A stretch of DNA of 64,000 nt from Maricaulis sp. (GCF_017642925.1 NZ_JAEPOL010000004.1:62001-126000), one strand, 5' to 3'. Shown: positions 35,437-44,187, counted from the stretch's first letter. Notes: generated by a model from the letters alone, not told the origin. Made by a program: numbers and translations.

Positions 35437-36024
35437 TCAGCGCCGCCCGCCCTCCAGATCCTCGCCCCAGCGGCGGGTTGAGTCCCAGTCCAGCCCGAAC
35501 AGGTCGAGGGCCCGGCCGACCGACTGGTCGACCAGATCGTCGATGGTTTCCGGCTTGGCATAGAAGGCCGGCAGCGGCGGACAGATCACCGCACCCATCT
35601 CGGTCAGGGTCTCCATCGTGCGGATATGGCCGAGATGGAACGGCGTCTCGCGGACCATCAGCACAAGGCGGCGGCGCTCCTTGAGAACGACATCGGCGGC
35701 GCGTGTGAGCAGGCTGGATGTCACACCGGTGGCGATTTCGGACATGGTGCGCACCGAGCATGGCGCGATCAGCATGCCGCGCGTCCGGAAGGAGCCGGAC
35801 GCGATCGGCGCGCCGACATCGGGCATCTTGTAGACATGGTCCGCCCGGGCCCGGAAGTCGCGGATCGACAAATCCGTCTCGTAACCGAGGGTCATTTCGG
35901 CCGCTTTCGAGGCCACCAGATGGCTCTCGATTCCCATCGTCCGGAGCGCATCCAACGCCCTGATTCCATAGACAATTCCGGAGGCGCCCGAGACACCCAC
36001 GATCATCCGGTCCGGCTTCACCAT
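35437..36024 (-). CDS. ubiX: Flavin prenyltransferase UbiX
   Basis: A 195-residue enzyme. It has the N-terminal IVGVSGASGIVYGIR, MLIAPCSVRTMSEIATG, KERRRLVLMVRETPFHLGHI and PPLPAFYAKPETIDDLVDQ, all UbiX/Pad1 signatures. It attaches dimethylallyl to FMN, making the cofactor for UbiD decarboxylases in ubiquinone synthesis. No ubiD is in the window. Two YdcH genes flank it. Confidence 0.96.
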   Translation of the reverse strand: MVKPDRMIVGVSGASGIVYGIRALDALRTMGIESHLVASKAAEMTLGYETDLSIRDFRARADHVYKMPDVGAPIASGSFRTRGMLIAPCSVRTMSEIATGVTSSLLTRAADVVLKERRRLVLMVRETPFHLGHIRTMETLTEMGAVICPPLPAFYAKPETIDDLVDQSVGRALDLFGLDWDSTRRWGEDLEGGRR

Positions 36025-36112
36025 CCCCTAACCTCGAAACGTTTCGTGAATAGACATAATGCGTGGACGTGTTTCAATCGAGTGTTCCACTTCACAAAGA
36101 GGAGACGTCTCC

Positions 36113-36301
36113 ATGTCCATCGAAGCCCGCATTCGTGAGCTCGACGCCCGTCACACGCGTCTGGATTCTCAAATCGACGAACTGAAAAAGCATTCGTCGG
36201 CGGACTCGCTGGAAGTCGCCCGGCTGAAGAAGGAAAAACTTCTGCTCAAGGAGCAGATCCAGTCCCTCCGAACGACCACGCATCAGTCTCTGGCCGGATG
36301 A
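36113..36301 (+). CDS. YdcH/DUF465 family protein, second copy
   Basis: A 62-residue coiled-coil protein (RIRELDARHTRLDSQIDELK; LEVARLKKEKLLLKEQI). It shares the ARLKKEKL-LK core with the copy at 35067. AGAGGAGA precedes the ATG and a strong terminator follows at 36344, so it is a single-gene unit. No function is known. Confidence 0.87.
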   Translation: MSIEARIRELDARHTRLDSQIDELKKHSSADSLEVARLKKEKLLLKEQIQSLRTTTHQSLAG

Positions 36302-36343
36302 TCCGGACGAACTGATGCGAACCCGACTGACACGCAAAGCAGG

Positions 36344-36369
36344 GGGCGGCTTTCGAGCCGCCCTTTTTG
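36344..36369 (+). terminator. Rho-independent terminator of the second YdcH gene
   Basis: The stem GGGCGGC(T)/(A)GCCGCCC (36344-36351 and 36355-36363) with a TTCG-type loop is followed by five Ts. Confidence 0.85.
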
Positions 36370-36404
36370 CAGGTTAGACTGCGTGTCCTGAAACGGAGAC
36401 TATC

Positions 36405-37256
36405 ATGCGTGCCCTTGCAGCCCTCCTGCCCCTCGCCCTGATCGCGGCTCCGCCTGCGCTGGCGCAAAAGGACGTTTCGCCCTGCCAGGCCGGCCGGCTG
36501 GCGCTGGATGCCGGCGAGAGTGCGCAGGCGATCGAGGATCTGGAGGCCTGCCTGTCCAGCGAGGACCTGGAGCCGGATCGCGAGGTCGGTGTCTATGCCG
36601 GCCTGGGTGCCGCGTTTCTTGCAGAGCAGCGTTACGAGGACGCGCTGAACGCCTATAATTTCGCCTTCGCGATTGCCGAAACCCAGCGCGCCGAAGTGAT
36701 CGAGCCGACGCTGTGGCGCAATCGCGGGATCGCCCGGACCGAACTTGGCCAGCTCGAGGAAGCGCTGTCCGATCTGCGGCGTGCCGCCGCCGAGATGCCG
36801 GACGATGTGATGACCCAGCTGACCCTGGGCATCGTCTACCAGGACATGGACCGCGCAGCCGACGCCGTGGTTGCCTATGACCACGTTGTCCGGCTGGAAC
36901 CGTCCTGGACAGGCGCGTGGATCAACCGGTCGAGCGCCCTGCTGGATGCCGGCATGACCGGCGCGGCCGTCGACGATGCGCGCCGGGCGGTCGAGCTGGA
37001 GCCGGAAAGCGGCACGACGCTGAACATGCTGTGCTGGACCCTGATCCAGGACGGGCGTGCCCGCACGGCGCTGCCCTTGTGCGAACAGGCCGTCGCACTG
37101 GAACCCGAATCCGGCGCGATCGTGCATTCCCACGCCTCGGCGCTGGAGGCCCTCGGCCGGATGGACGAGGCTCTGCCGCTGTATCGCCGGGCCTGGCAAT
37201 TGGCGCCGGACGATCCGGAGATTGCCCAGGACTATCAGCGCACACACAATCCCTGA
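36405..37256 (+). CDS. Exported tetratricopeptide repeat protein
   Basis: A 283-residue protein with a signal peptide (MRALAALLPLALIAAPPALA) and TPR units along residues 60-280 (RYEDALNAYNFAFAIAE; QLEEALSDLRRAAAEMP; RAADAVVAYDHVVRLEP; RMDEALPLYRRAWQLAP). It is probably a periplasmic scaffold. No catalytic motif is present. It is a stand-alone gene between the YdcH terminator and an SDR gene. Confidence 0.83.
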   Translation: MRALAALLPLALIAAPPALAQKDVSPCQAGRLALDAGESAQAIEDLEACLSSEDLEPDREVGVYAGLGAAFLAEQRYEDALNAYNFAFAIAETQRAEVIEPTLWRNRGIARTELGQLEEALSDLRRAAAEMPDDVMTQLTLGIVYQDMDRAADAVVAYDHVVRLEPSWTGAWINRSSALLDAGMTGAAVDDARRAVELEPESGTTLNMLCWTLIQDGRARTALPLCEQAVALEPESGAIVHSHASALEALGRMDEALPLYRRAWQLAPDDPEIAQDYQRTHNP

Positions 37257-37370
37257 CCGTCCTGCCGCCCCGGCATCCGGCCAGGGGCCATTGCAACACG
37301 CCGCTGCTCGTGCAAGGTCAGCGATCCCGCGTGGGCGCAACGCGCCCGTTTGGAACAAGAGGACCACATC

Positions 37371-38165
37371 ATGGGTGACCGCGTTGCCATCGTAACCGGT
37401 GGAGCCAACGGCATCGGCAAGGCCTGTGCGCGCCGTCTGAGCGAGGATGGCTGCCAGGTCGTCATCGCCGATATCGACCAGCAGGCCGGCGAGGCGCTGG
37501 CCGACGAGCTGGGCGCCGAGAAGGGCAAGGCCCTGTTCGTGTCGTGCGATGTGTCGGACCGGCTGTCGGTCAACAATCTCCTGTCCGAGACGCGGGCGAC
37601 CTTCGACCGGCTGGACGTGCTGGTGAACAATGCCGGCATCGTCGCCAAGGGTGACATTCTCGATCTGTCCGACGGCGATTTCGACCGTGTCATGGGCGTC
37701 AACCTGAAAGGCGCCTTCCTGGTCGCACGCGAAGCCGCGCGCCAGATGGTCGACCAGATCGAGGAAGGCGGGGAGCGCGTCGAGGACGCCCGCCGCCGCT
37801 ATGCCATCATCAACATGTCCTCGGTCAACGGCGTCGTCGCCATTCCCGACCAGCTCGCCTATTGCGTCACCAAGGGTGCGATCGATCAGCTGACCAAGTC
37901 GATGGCGCTGGCGCTGGCCAAGCACGGCATCCGCGTCAACGCGATCGGCCCGGGCAGCATCAATACCGATGTGCTCAAATCCGTAAACGACAATCCCGAA
38001 GCCATGGCGAAGATCATGTCGCGCACGCCGCTGCAGCGGATCGGCGATCCCGACGAAGTCGCCTCGGTCGCCTCTTTCCTGGCCTCGCGCGATGCCAGCT
38101 ATGTCACCGGCACGACGCTCTATGTCGATGGCGGCCGCCTGGCCCTGAACTACACGGTGAGCTGA
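37371..38165 (+). CDS. Short-chain dehydrogenase/reductase
   Basis: A 264-residue classical SDR. It has the cofactor motif VTGGANGIGKA, VLVNNAGIVAKG, the active-site Ser in IINMSSVNG, YCVTK (Tyr and Lys), and the C-terminal YVTGTTLYVDGG. DIDQ at the end of beta 2 favours NAD(H) over NADP(H). An insertion of about ten charged residues (EEGGERVEDARRR) precedes the active site. The substrate is unknown. AAGAGGA precedes the ATG at 37371. Confidence 0.9.
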   Translation: MGDRVAIVTGGANGIGKACARRLSEDGCQVVIADIDQQAGEALADELGAEKGKALFVSCDVSDRLSVNNLLSETRATFDRLDVLVNNAGIVAKGDILDLSDGDFDRVMGVNLKGAFLVAREAARQMVDQIEEGGERVEDARRRYAIINMSSVNGVVAIPDQLAYCVTKGAIDQLTKSMALALAKHGIRVNAIGPGSINTDVLKSVNDNPEAMAKIMSRTPLQRIGDPDEVASVASFLASRDASYVTGTTLYVDGGRLALNYTVS

Positions 38166-38185
38166 GGTCGGGCGGCCGCTCCGGG

Positions 38186-38992
38186 ATGTACAGCCGTCCA
38201 CCCGACAGCGCGCTCGAGCCCTTCATCGAATGCGTCTGGTTCAATCCCGGCCAGACCGGCGGCATCAGCGTGCGCGAGCGCGTGCTGCCCACCGGCCAGG
38301 CCCATATCGCCATCCGCCCGTCAGGCCCCGGCTTCCGCTTCTTCGAGCATGCTGCGGACCCTGCCGGGCGCGACATGGGGCACGCGATCGCCGGCGGCAT
38401 GCGTAGCACGCCCTACTTCAAGGACACCTCCGCCGAAACCCCGAGTTTCGGCGCCCTGATGAGGCCCGGCGCAGCAGGTCTGGTACTGGGCAAGCCGGCC
38501 GGCATGCTGGCCGAACGCCATCTTCCGCTTTCTGTCTTCTGGCCGGAACAGGACCTCGCCCGGCTTGAAGACGCGATGCGCGCGGCAGCCTGCGCGGAAG
38601 ACGCGCTTCAAGCCCTGGAGACAGAACTGCAGAAGCGGGTTCGCGGTCATGACGGGATCGCTCCCGGCGTCGCCACCGCCCTCCGGGCGATCGCGCGCGG
38701 GAAGTCCGTCGGCGATCTGGTGCACCAGTCCGGCGTCAGCCACCGGCACTTCGTCAGGCTGTTCCGTAACGCTGTCGGTCTGTCGCCGAAGCTCTACAGC
38801 CGCGTGGTCCGGCTCGGCCACGTCGTTCTGGCGCTGCGTCCGGAAGAGGCCCCGGACTGGGCCGGCCTTGCCGCCGATGCCGGCTATTTCGACCAGTCGC
38901 ACTTCATACGCGATTTCCGGGCCCATACCGGTCTGGCGCCCGCCGCCTATCACCGCCGCCTGTCCGAACGCGCCTTCCATGTCGCGGACTGA
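38186..38992 (+). CDS. AraC family transcriptional regulator
   Basis: A 268-residue regulator. The N-terminal part (YSRPPDSALEPFIECVWFNP, ERVLPTGQAHIAI) is the DUF6597-like sensor module. The C-terminal AraC domain has two helix-turn-helix units (SVGDLVHQSGVSHRHFVRLF and LAADAGYFDQSHFIRDFRAH). It lies 20 bases after the SDR gene and 71 bases before a VOC gene, which is a frequent AraC partner and possible target. Confidence 0.87.
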   Translation: MYSRPPDSALEPFIECVWFNPGQTGGISVRERVLPTGQAHIAIRPSGPGFRFFEHAADPAGRDMGHAIAGGMRSTPYFKDTSAETPSFGALMRPGAAGLVLGKPAGMLAERHLPLSVFWPEQDLARLEDAMRAAACAEDALQALETELQKRVRGHDGIAPGVATALRAIARGKSVGDLVHQSGVSHRHFVRLFRNAVGLSPKLYSRVVRLGHVVLALRPEEAPDWAGLAADAGYFDQSHFIRDFRAHTGLAPAAYHRRLSERAFHVAD

Positions 38993-39063
38993 GGCCGTCA
39001 GATTTTTACAATACGGCCGCAGCAGGCCGGGCTAGCTTCCGCTTGCCTGCCCAGGAGACCGAC

Positions 39064-39513
39064 ATGGCGATCCACGAACTCTACCCCTATATCCACGCCC
39101 GCAATGCCGACGAGGCTATCGCCTTCTACAAGACGGCTTTCGGGGTGACCGAGAAATTCCGGCTGGTTGAACCGTCGGGCCGGATCGGCCATGCCGAACT
39201 GGCCTTCGGCGACACCACGCTGATGATCTGTGACGAGTTTCCTGAATACGACGCACGGGCGCCGCGCGAAGGGGAAACCTGTCCCTTTGTGCTGCACATC
39301 CATGTCGATGACTGTGATGCCGTGATCGAGCGGGCGATGGCTGCCGGGGCGGTTCTTCTGCGCGAAGCCCAGGACATGTTCTATGGCGAGCGGTCCGGGC
39401 TGATACGCGATCCGTTCGGCTATTCCTGGCTGGTGGGCAATTCCTTCGAGGAGGTCGAACCGGCCGAGATGCAGCGGCGCTATACTGCGCTCCTGTCTGA
39501 CGATCCGGCATGA
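39064..39513 (+). CDS. VOC family (PhnB/glyoxalase-like) protein
   Basis: A 149-residue protein with two beta-alpha-beta-beta-beta modules: LYPYIHARNADEAIAFYKTA at the start and VLHIHVDDCDAVIERAMAAG, then DPFGYSWLVG. His and Glu positions suit a metal site. PhnB-like VOC proteins include glyoxalases and stress proteins of unknown substrate. GGAG precedes the ATG at 39064. It is probably linked to the AraC regulator upstream. Confidence 0.85.
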   Translation: MAIHELYPYIHARNADEAIAFYKTAFGVTEKFRLVEPSGRIGHAELAFGDTTLMICDEFPEYDARAPREGETCPFVLHIHVDDCDAVIERAMAAGAVLLREAQDMFYGERSGLIRDPFGYSWLVGNSFEEVEPAEMQRRYTALLSDDPA

Positions 39514-39514
39514 A

Positions 39515-39538
39515 AAAGGGGCGGCTTGCGGCCGCCCC
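39515..39538 (-). terminator. Rho-independent terminator of trcR
   Basis: The arms GGGGCGGC (39518-39525) and GCCGCCCC (39531-39538) have a five-base loop. On the minus strand they are followed by five Ts. It may also stop plus-strand transcripts from the VOC gene. Confidence 0.8.
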
Positions 39539-39565
39539 TCTCCATTTTCGGGCCTGTCCGGCAGA

Positions 39566-40231
39566 TCAGTCCTGCTTGGAACCGCCGAACAGGGTTTCCA
39601 GGTCGATATCATCCGGATTGAACTCGTCGCTCGGCTTTTCCAGCTCTTCCTGGGCCTTGAGCGTGTCGTTGAGCATTTCCGGATTTTCTTCTTCCAGCTT
39701 GCGGCGGCGCGCCGAGGCCTTCTTCACCTGATCGTCGAGATCGATCTGGGTGCACAGGCCCAGCGAGACCGGGTCGGTCGGCTTGATATTGGCCGAGTTC
39801 CAGTGCGTGCGCTCGCGCACCGCCTGGATCGTCGTCTTGGTCGTGCCGATCAGCTTGGAGATCTGGGCGTCGGACAGTTCCGGGTGGTTGCGCACCAGCC
39901 AGGCAATCGCGTCCGGACGGTTCTGGCGGCGCGACAGCGGCGTATAGCGCGGACCGCGGCGCTTGGCCGGTGTGTGCAGGTCGGCGTATTTCGGCTTTAC
40001 CACCTTCATGCGGTAGTCGCTGTTGCTTTCCGCCTTCTCGATTTCTTCCCGGGTCAGCTGCCCGTTGGAGATCGGGTCGGCGCCACGCACGCCCACGGCC
40101 ACGTCGCCATCGGCGATGCCCTTCACTTCCAGCGGGTGCAGGCCGCAGAAACCGGCAATCTGGTCGAAGGTGAGCGAGGTATTATCGACGAGCCAGACCG
40201 CCGTGGCTTTCGGCATCAGGATCTCGGTCAT
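39566..40231 (-). CDS. trcR: Cell-cycle transcriptional regulator TrcR (DUF1013)
   Basis: A 221-residue protein. The N-terminal half has MPKATAVWLVDNTSLTFDQI and FCGLHPLEVKGIADGDVAVGV; then comes GPRYTPLSRRQNRPDAIAWL and a helix-turn-helix-like LSDAQISKLIGTTKTTIQAV. These are the DUF1013/TrcR features, conserved across alphaproteobacteria. TrcR is described as a cell-cycle-linked transcription factor in Caulobacter. The C-terminus is acidic (FNPDDIDLETLFGG). GGGAGA precedes the ATG at 40231, and a terminator hairpin sits directly upstream of that site. Confidence 0.9.
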   Translation of the reverse strand: MTEILMPKATAVWLVDNTSLTFDQIAGFCGLHPLEVKGIADGDVAVGVRGADPISNGQLTREEIEKAESNSDYRMKVVKPKYADLHTPAKRRGPRYTPLSRRQNRPDAIAWLVRNHPELSDAQISKLIGTTKTTIQAVRERTHWNSANIKPTDPVSLGLCTQIDLDDQVKKASARRRKLEEENPEMLNDTLKAQEELEKPSDEFNPDDIDLETLFGGSKQD

Positions 40232-40253
40232 GGATTCAATCTCCCTGGGAGAA

Positions 40254-40284
40254 ACAAAAAAAGCCCGACGCGGCGGCCGGGCTT
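40254..40284 (-). terminator. Terminator hairpin just upstream of the trcR ribosome binding site
   Basis: On the minus strand AAGCCCG (40278-40284) pairs with CGGGCTT (40261-40267), followed by an unbroken T tract and GTTTC. The tract ends about 22 bases before the trcR ATG. It can end transcripts of the quinone reductase gene, but the position also fits an attenuator of trcR. Confidence 0.7.
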
Positions 40285-40386
40285 GGGCTTCCGACGCTTC
40301 GGTTCGGGATAGCCCGTACACGAAGCGATTTAGGGGATTTATACCGCAATCGGACGCCGCTGCAAAGCGGCTGCCCCGGCCAATTG

Positions 40387-41385
40387 TCAGCACGTCAGCA
40401 GGATTTTGCCGGAATGCGCGCCGCCGTCGAGCCGCTCATGGGCGGCGCGCACATCGTCCAGCGCGAAGCGGCTGTCGATCACCGGCGCCAGGCGGCCGGC
40501 CGCGACCCAGGGCCACACCGTTTCGCGCACCGCACGCGCCAGCCGCGCCTTCTCGGCGTCGGGACGGGCCCGCAGGGTCGAACCGGTCAGTACGATCCGC
40601 TTGAGCATGACCCGCATCAGATCGACCTCGACCCGGCTGCCCTTCAGGAAGGCGATCAAGACAATGCGGGCACCGGCATTGGCGCAATTGATGTTCTTCT
40701 GGACGTAGTCGCCGCCCACCATGTCCAGGATGACATCGGCCCCGCCGGCATCCTTCACGACGGTCTCGAAGTCGGCCTCGCGGTAGTTGATGGCGATATC
40801 GGCCCCCAGGCGCTCGCACAGCGCAACCTTCTCTGCCGTCCCGGCTGTCGCGATCACGCGCGCGCCATGGGCCTTGGCCATCTGGATGGCCGTCGTGCCG
40901 ATCCCGCTCGTCCCGCCATGAACCAGCAATGTCTCGTCCGGCGACAATGCCCCGATCTTGAACACATTCGTCCACACGGTCAGCACGGTCTCGGGCAGTC
41001 CTGCAGCGTCGGCGAGATCGATTCCCGCCGGTGCCGGCAGGACCGAGCCGGCGGGCGCGATGACATAGTCGGAATAGCCGCCGCCCGCGACCAGCGCACA
41101 AACGGGATCGCCCACGGCGAGCCCGTCGACGCCGGAGCCGAGTGCCTCGACATGGCCGGACACTTCCAGGCCCAACCCCTCAGGCGCGCCGGCCGGTGCG
41201 GGATAGAAGCCGAGGCGCTCGATCTGGTCCGGCCGGTTGACGCCGCAGGCGGTATTGCGGATCAGCACCTGGCCGGGCCCGGGCGGTGCCACAGGACGCG
41301 TGACCACATCCAGCACATCCGGCCCGCCAGGCTCGCGAGCGATCACGATACGGGTGGTTCCGGCAGTTTGCGTGGGCTGGGTCAT
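40387..41385 (-). CDS. NAD(P)H-quinone oxidoreductase, PIG3 family
   Basis: A 332-residue medium-chain reductase without zinc ligands. It has GVNRPDQIERLGFYPAP, GLEVSGHVEALG, the cofactor motif LLVHGGTSGIGTTAIQMAK and VILDMVGGDYVQKN, as in human PIG3 and bacterial quinone oxidoreductases. It reduces quinones with NADPH. It is the last gene before the trcR leader on the same strand. Confidence 0.92.
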   Translation of the reverse strand: MTQPTQTAGTTRIVIAREPGGPDVLDVVTRPVAPPGPGQVLIRNTACGVNRPDQIERLGFYPAPAGAPEGLGLEVSGHVEALGSGVDGLAVGDPVCALVAGGGYSDYVIAPAGSVLPAPAGIDLADAAGLPETVLTVWTNVFKIGALSPDETLLVHGGTSGIGTTAIQMAKAHGARVIATAGTAEKVALCERLGADIAINYREADFETVVKDAGGADVILDMVGGDYVQKNINCANAGARIVLIAFLKGSRVEVDLMRVMLKRIVLTGSTLRARPDAEKARLARAVRETVWPWVAAGRLAPVIDSRFALDDVRAAHERLDGGAHSGKILLTC

Positions 41386-41438
41386 GGGACTCTATCCGGC
41401 TTCGCGCTATGCTCGCGCATCGCAGTGTGGAGGCCCCC

Positions 41439-41636
41439 ATGTTTCACGATGACGATATGCCTGCAAGCGCCCGGGCAAAGAATGCCATCATCCCCGGCGA
41501 GGATCTCAGTGCCCTTTCCCTGGAAGATCTTGCCGAGCGGCGTGCCCTGCTCGAGGCCGAATTGCGCCGCATCGACACCATGACGGACAAGAAACAGGCC
41601 GGGCGCAGCGCTGCGGACGCCGTGTTTAAGTTTTGA
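41439..41636 (+). CDS. DUF1192 family protein
   Basis: A 65-residue protein. The signature LSALSLEDLAERRALLEAELRR is DUF1192, a short coiled coil found almost only in alphaproteobacteria. GGAGG precedes the ATG at 41439. It lies 77 bases before rcdA, its usual neighbour. The function is unknown. Confidence 0.85.
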   Translation: MFHDDDMPASARAKNAIIPGEDLSALSLEDLAERRALLEAELRRIDTMTDKKQAGRSAADAVFKF

Positions 41637-41713
41637 TCAACAGTTTCCGGCAGATTGGCCCGAGCCTTGCTACGAATCGGACCAGATGTTTGCGGACCGA
41701 AACTGGACACGTG

Positions 41714-42238
41714 ATGACTGACAATACGCCGAACCTCTTTCCCGCCGGCGGTGCGCCGGCAGCCCGGGCCCAGGACTTCGCCAATTCGGAGATGTTCCAG
41801 AAACTCTTCCGGGAAGGTATGGACCTGGTCGAGGAGACGGCAGCCTATCTGGACGGACCGGGGCGCGACGACTCCAAGTCGCTCGACCGCGCCGGCGCCC
41901 TGTCCTATGCCACCGAGAGCATGAAACTGACCACGCGCCTGATGCAGGCTGCGTCCTGGCTGCTGGCCCAGCGGGCCGTGTCCGAGGGCGAGATGTCGGC
42001 CCAGGATGCCACGGACGGCAAATACCGCCTGTCCCGTGACCGGCCGACCGACGGGCTGTGGCCGGAGGGCGAAACGCCTCCGGCGGTGCTGATGGATCTC
42101 GTGCGCCGCTCGCGTTCGCTCTATGACCGCCTCAAGCGCATCGACGACAATCTCTATGTCGACGGGCCGCTGGAGATGGACACCAATCCGGTTGCCGACC
42201 AGATGGCCATGCTGCGCGGCGCCTTCGGCGACCGCTGA
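41714..42238 (+). CDS. rcdA: Protease adaptor RcdA (DUF1465)
   Basis: A 174-residue helical protein. FQKLFREGMDLVEETAAYLD, then ALSYATESMKLTTRLMQAAS and NPVADQMAMLRGAF, match the three-helix RcdA fold. In Caulobacter RcdA works with CpdR and PopA to deliver CtrA and other proteins to ClpXP at the swarmer-to-stalked transition. The acidic central loop (DRPTDGLWPEGETPP) differs from Caulobacter. A bidirectional terminator separates it from rpmE. Confidence 0.9.
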   Translation: MTDNTPNLFPAGGAPAARAQDFANSEMFQKLFREGMDLVEETAAYLDGPGRDDSKSLDRAGALSYATESMKLTTRLMQAASWLLAQRAVSEGEMSAQDATDGKYRLSRDRPTDGLWPEGETPPAVLMDLVRRSRSLYDRLKRIDDNLYVDGPLEMDTNPVADQMAMLRGAFGDR

Positions 42239-42268
42239 CGCCACGTCCATCCATGCCCGCGGGCAAAG

Positions 42269-42303
42269 AAAAAGGCGCGCTCCTTTGCGGAGCGCGCCTT
42301 TTG
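42269..42303. terminator. Bidirectional terminator between rcdA and rpmE
   Basis: AAAAGGCGCGCTCC (42270-42283) pairs perfectly with GGAGCGCGCCTTTT (42289-42302) around a five-base loop, giving a T tract on each strand. It serves both convergent genes. Confidence 0.9.
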
Positions 42304-42326
42304 TCTTGGCGTCTTCGACGGACGGC

Positions 42327-42545
42327 TTACACGAAGCCCTTGAACTTGTCCTTGAAGCGCGACACACGGCCGCCGCGGTCCATCAGCTGCTGATTGCCGC
42401 CGGTCCAGGCCGGGTGGGACGTCGGATCGATGTCCAGGGTGAGCACGTCGCCTTCCTTGCCCCAGGTCGACTTCGTCTGGAACTCGCTACCGTCCGTCAT
42501 CTTCACGGTGATGACGTGGTACTCGGGATGGATATCCTTTTTCAT
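42327..42545 (-). CDS. rpmE: 50S ribosomal protein L31
   Basis: A 72-residue L31. It starts [20 protein letters not shown] and contains [20 protein letters not shown] and RVSRFKDKF. The zinc-binding CxxC pair is missing, so it is the zinc-free type, as is the L36 at 3049. L31 bridges the two ribosomal subunits. rpmE next to rcdA is a conserved alphaproteobacterial arrangement. Confidence 0.97.
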   Translation of the reverse strand: MKKDIHPEYHVITVKMTDGSEFQTKSTWGKEGDVLTLDIDPTSHPAWTGGNQQLMDRGGRVSRFKDKFKGFV

Positions 42546-42749
42546 CGGTCCGGCTTTCTTTTGATCCGCCGCGCCACCCGATTACGTTGCCGGGCACGCA
42601 GCTCATATAAACTCAGGAGCGCGGGTCTATACAGGAAGGGCAGCGCCAGAGCAACCACCGCCATGTGTTGCCGGGACAGGGCCCTCGGGCTTGCCTGCCC
42701 GGGCGATTGACACGATCCTCCCGCCACATCGACATGAGGGGAGAAGAGC

Positions 42750-43667
42750 TTGAAAAATCTGATCTGCGGCCTCGCCCTGCTGGTTGCCGCAACAGCGCCC
42801 AGTCTGGCCCAGGGCACCACCGCCGGCAGCGACAGCAATGGCGCCACGCCCATCCATTTCGGCACCTCCTACGAGATATCCGCTTCCGTTCTCGGCGAGA
42901 CACGGACCGTGAATGTCTGGCTGCCGCCACATCACGACACGGCCGAAACGCCCTACACCGTGCTCTACCTGATCGATGGCGGTGTCGAGCAGGACTTCCC
43001 CCATATCGCCGGCCTCGCCCAGCTTGGCGTGATTTCCTGGCAGTATGAGCCGCTGATCGTGGTCGGCATCGAGACCACCGAACGTATCCACGAGCTGACG
43101 CCCGCGCCCGCGGACGCGCGCTATCAAACCCAGTTCGACACGTCCGGCGGAGCGGCCGCCTTCCGGGCCTATATCGCGCAGGATGTCATTCCCTTCATCG
43201 AGGCAAACTATCGCGTCGGCGAGCGCCGCGCCGTGATCGGGGAAAGCCTCGCCGGTCTGTTCATCGTCGACACCCTGCTCGAACAGCCGGACCTGTTTGA
43301 CGACTATATCTCGGTCTCGCCCAGCCTGTGGTGGGACGATCAGGCCGTGGCCGAACGGGCCACCGAACGCCTCGCCGCCGCCGACCATTCGGACACACGT
43401 GTCTATCTCACGATGGGCGATGAGGGCGGCACGATGCAGGCCGGGCTCGACAAGCTTCTCGCAGCCCTCGAAGCGGTCGAAGGCACGCCGGAGTACCGCT
43501 ATGTCGACCGCCGCGAAACCGAGACCCATTCGACGATCTATCACGGCGCTGCGCTCGATGCCCTGCGCTGGCTCTACGCCCGCCCGCCTTATGATTATGG
43601 CGAAGTCCCCTGGTATCTGATCGAGGGTGGTCAGCCGGAGGCCGGGCCCGATGAGGCGAGTGAGTAG
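42750..43667 (+). CDS. Secreted alpha/beta esterase (enterochelin esterase-like)
   Basis: A 305-residue protein starting at TTG 42750, with AGGGGAG seven bases before it and a signal peptide directly after (KNLICGLALLVAATAPSLAQ). No ATG lies before the domain. The hydrolase fold shows VLYLIDGGVEQDF, the nucleophile elbow RAVIGESLAGLF, and His in ETHSTIYHGA, as in the Fes/YbbA esterase family (PF00756). It is probably periplasmic. It may act on ferric siderophores or other esters; no iron gene is adjacent. Confidence 0.85.
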   Translation: MKNLICGLALLVAATAPSLAQGTTAGSDSNGATPIHFGTSYEISASVLGETRTVNVWLPPHHDTAETPYTVLYLIDGGVEQDFPHIAGLAQLGVISWQYEPLIVVGIETTERIHELTPAPADARYQTQFDTSGGAAAFRAYIAQDVIPFIEANYRVGERRAVIGESLAGLFIVDTLLEQPDLFDDYISVSPSLWWDDQAVAERATERLAAADHSDTRVYLTMGDEGGTMQAGLDKLLAALEAVEGTPEYRYVDRRETETHSTIYHGAALDALRWLYARPPYDYGEVPWYLIEGGQPEAGPDEASE

Positions 43668-43718
43668 CGGCCGGACGGCTCCACCCCGACACCCGCGAAC
43701 AGCACCGGAGGACAGACC

Positions 43719-44165
43719 ATGCCCGCAATCCGTCGGTCGGCCGCGGCCGATACCGAGGCCCTGACCGGAATCTGGCGCTCCGCCGTGAAAGCAACGCACG
43801 ACTTTCTCAGCGAGACCGATTTCCGTGAAATCGAGACGCTCGTCGCCGAACAGTATATTCCCAACGCGTCGCTATGGGTGGCCGTGGATGCGACCGACCG
43901 GCCGCTCGGCTTCATGGGCATGACCGGCAGCCATGTCGACTCGCTCTTCGTCGCGCCGGACCAGCGCGGGACCGGCCTGGGAACCGCCCTCATGGATCAT
44001 GCCCGGAAAACGGCCGGCCTGCCGCTGTCCGTCGACGTGAACGAGCAGAATTCTCAGGCGGTCGGTTTCTACGAGCGCCTAGGCTTCGAACAGTTCGACC
44101 GGTCGCCACTGGACGATGCCGGACGGCCCTATCCGATCCTGCACATGCGCAAGGCTGTCGGCTGA
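43719..44165 (+). CDS. GNAT family N-acetyltransferase
   Basis: A 148-residue acetyltransferase with the acetyl-CoA binding motif VDSLFVAPDQRGTGLGTALM and the C-terminal NEQNSQAVGFYERLGFEQFD. The N-terminus IRRSAAADTEALTGIWRSAV is typical of PhnO/YjaB-like members. The acceptor is unknown. It starts 51 bases after the esterase gene. The promoter of ccdAB begins just after its stop. Confidence 0.88.
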   Translation: MPAIRRSAAADTEALTGIWRSAVKATHDFLSETDFREIETLVAEQYIPNASLWVAVDATDRPLGFMGMTGSHVDSLFVAPDQRGTGLGTALMDHARKTAGLPLSVDVNEQNSQAVGFYERLGFEQFDRSPLDDAGRPYPILHMRKAVG

Positions 44166-44187
44166 CCCGAGTGCCCGACAGCGCACA

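Noticed and set aside
36246-38201. 651-residue open frame on the minus strand
   Set aside because: It runs antisense to a clear TPR gene and an SDR gene and has no recognisable domain; it is a by-product of GC-rich codon use. The same applies to frames at 44896-46539, 12558-14333, 28763-30382 and 4878-6248.
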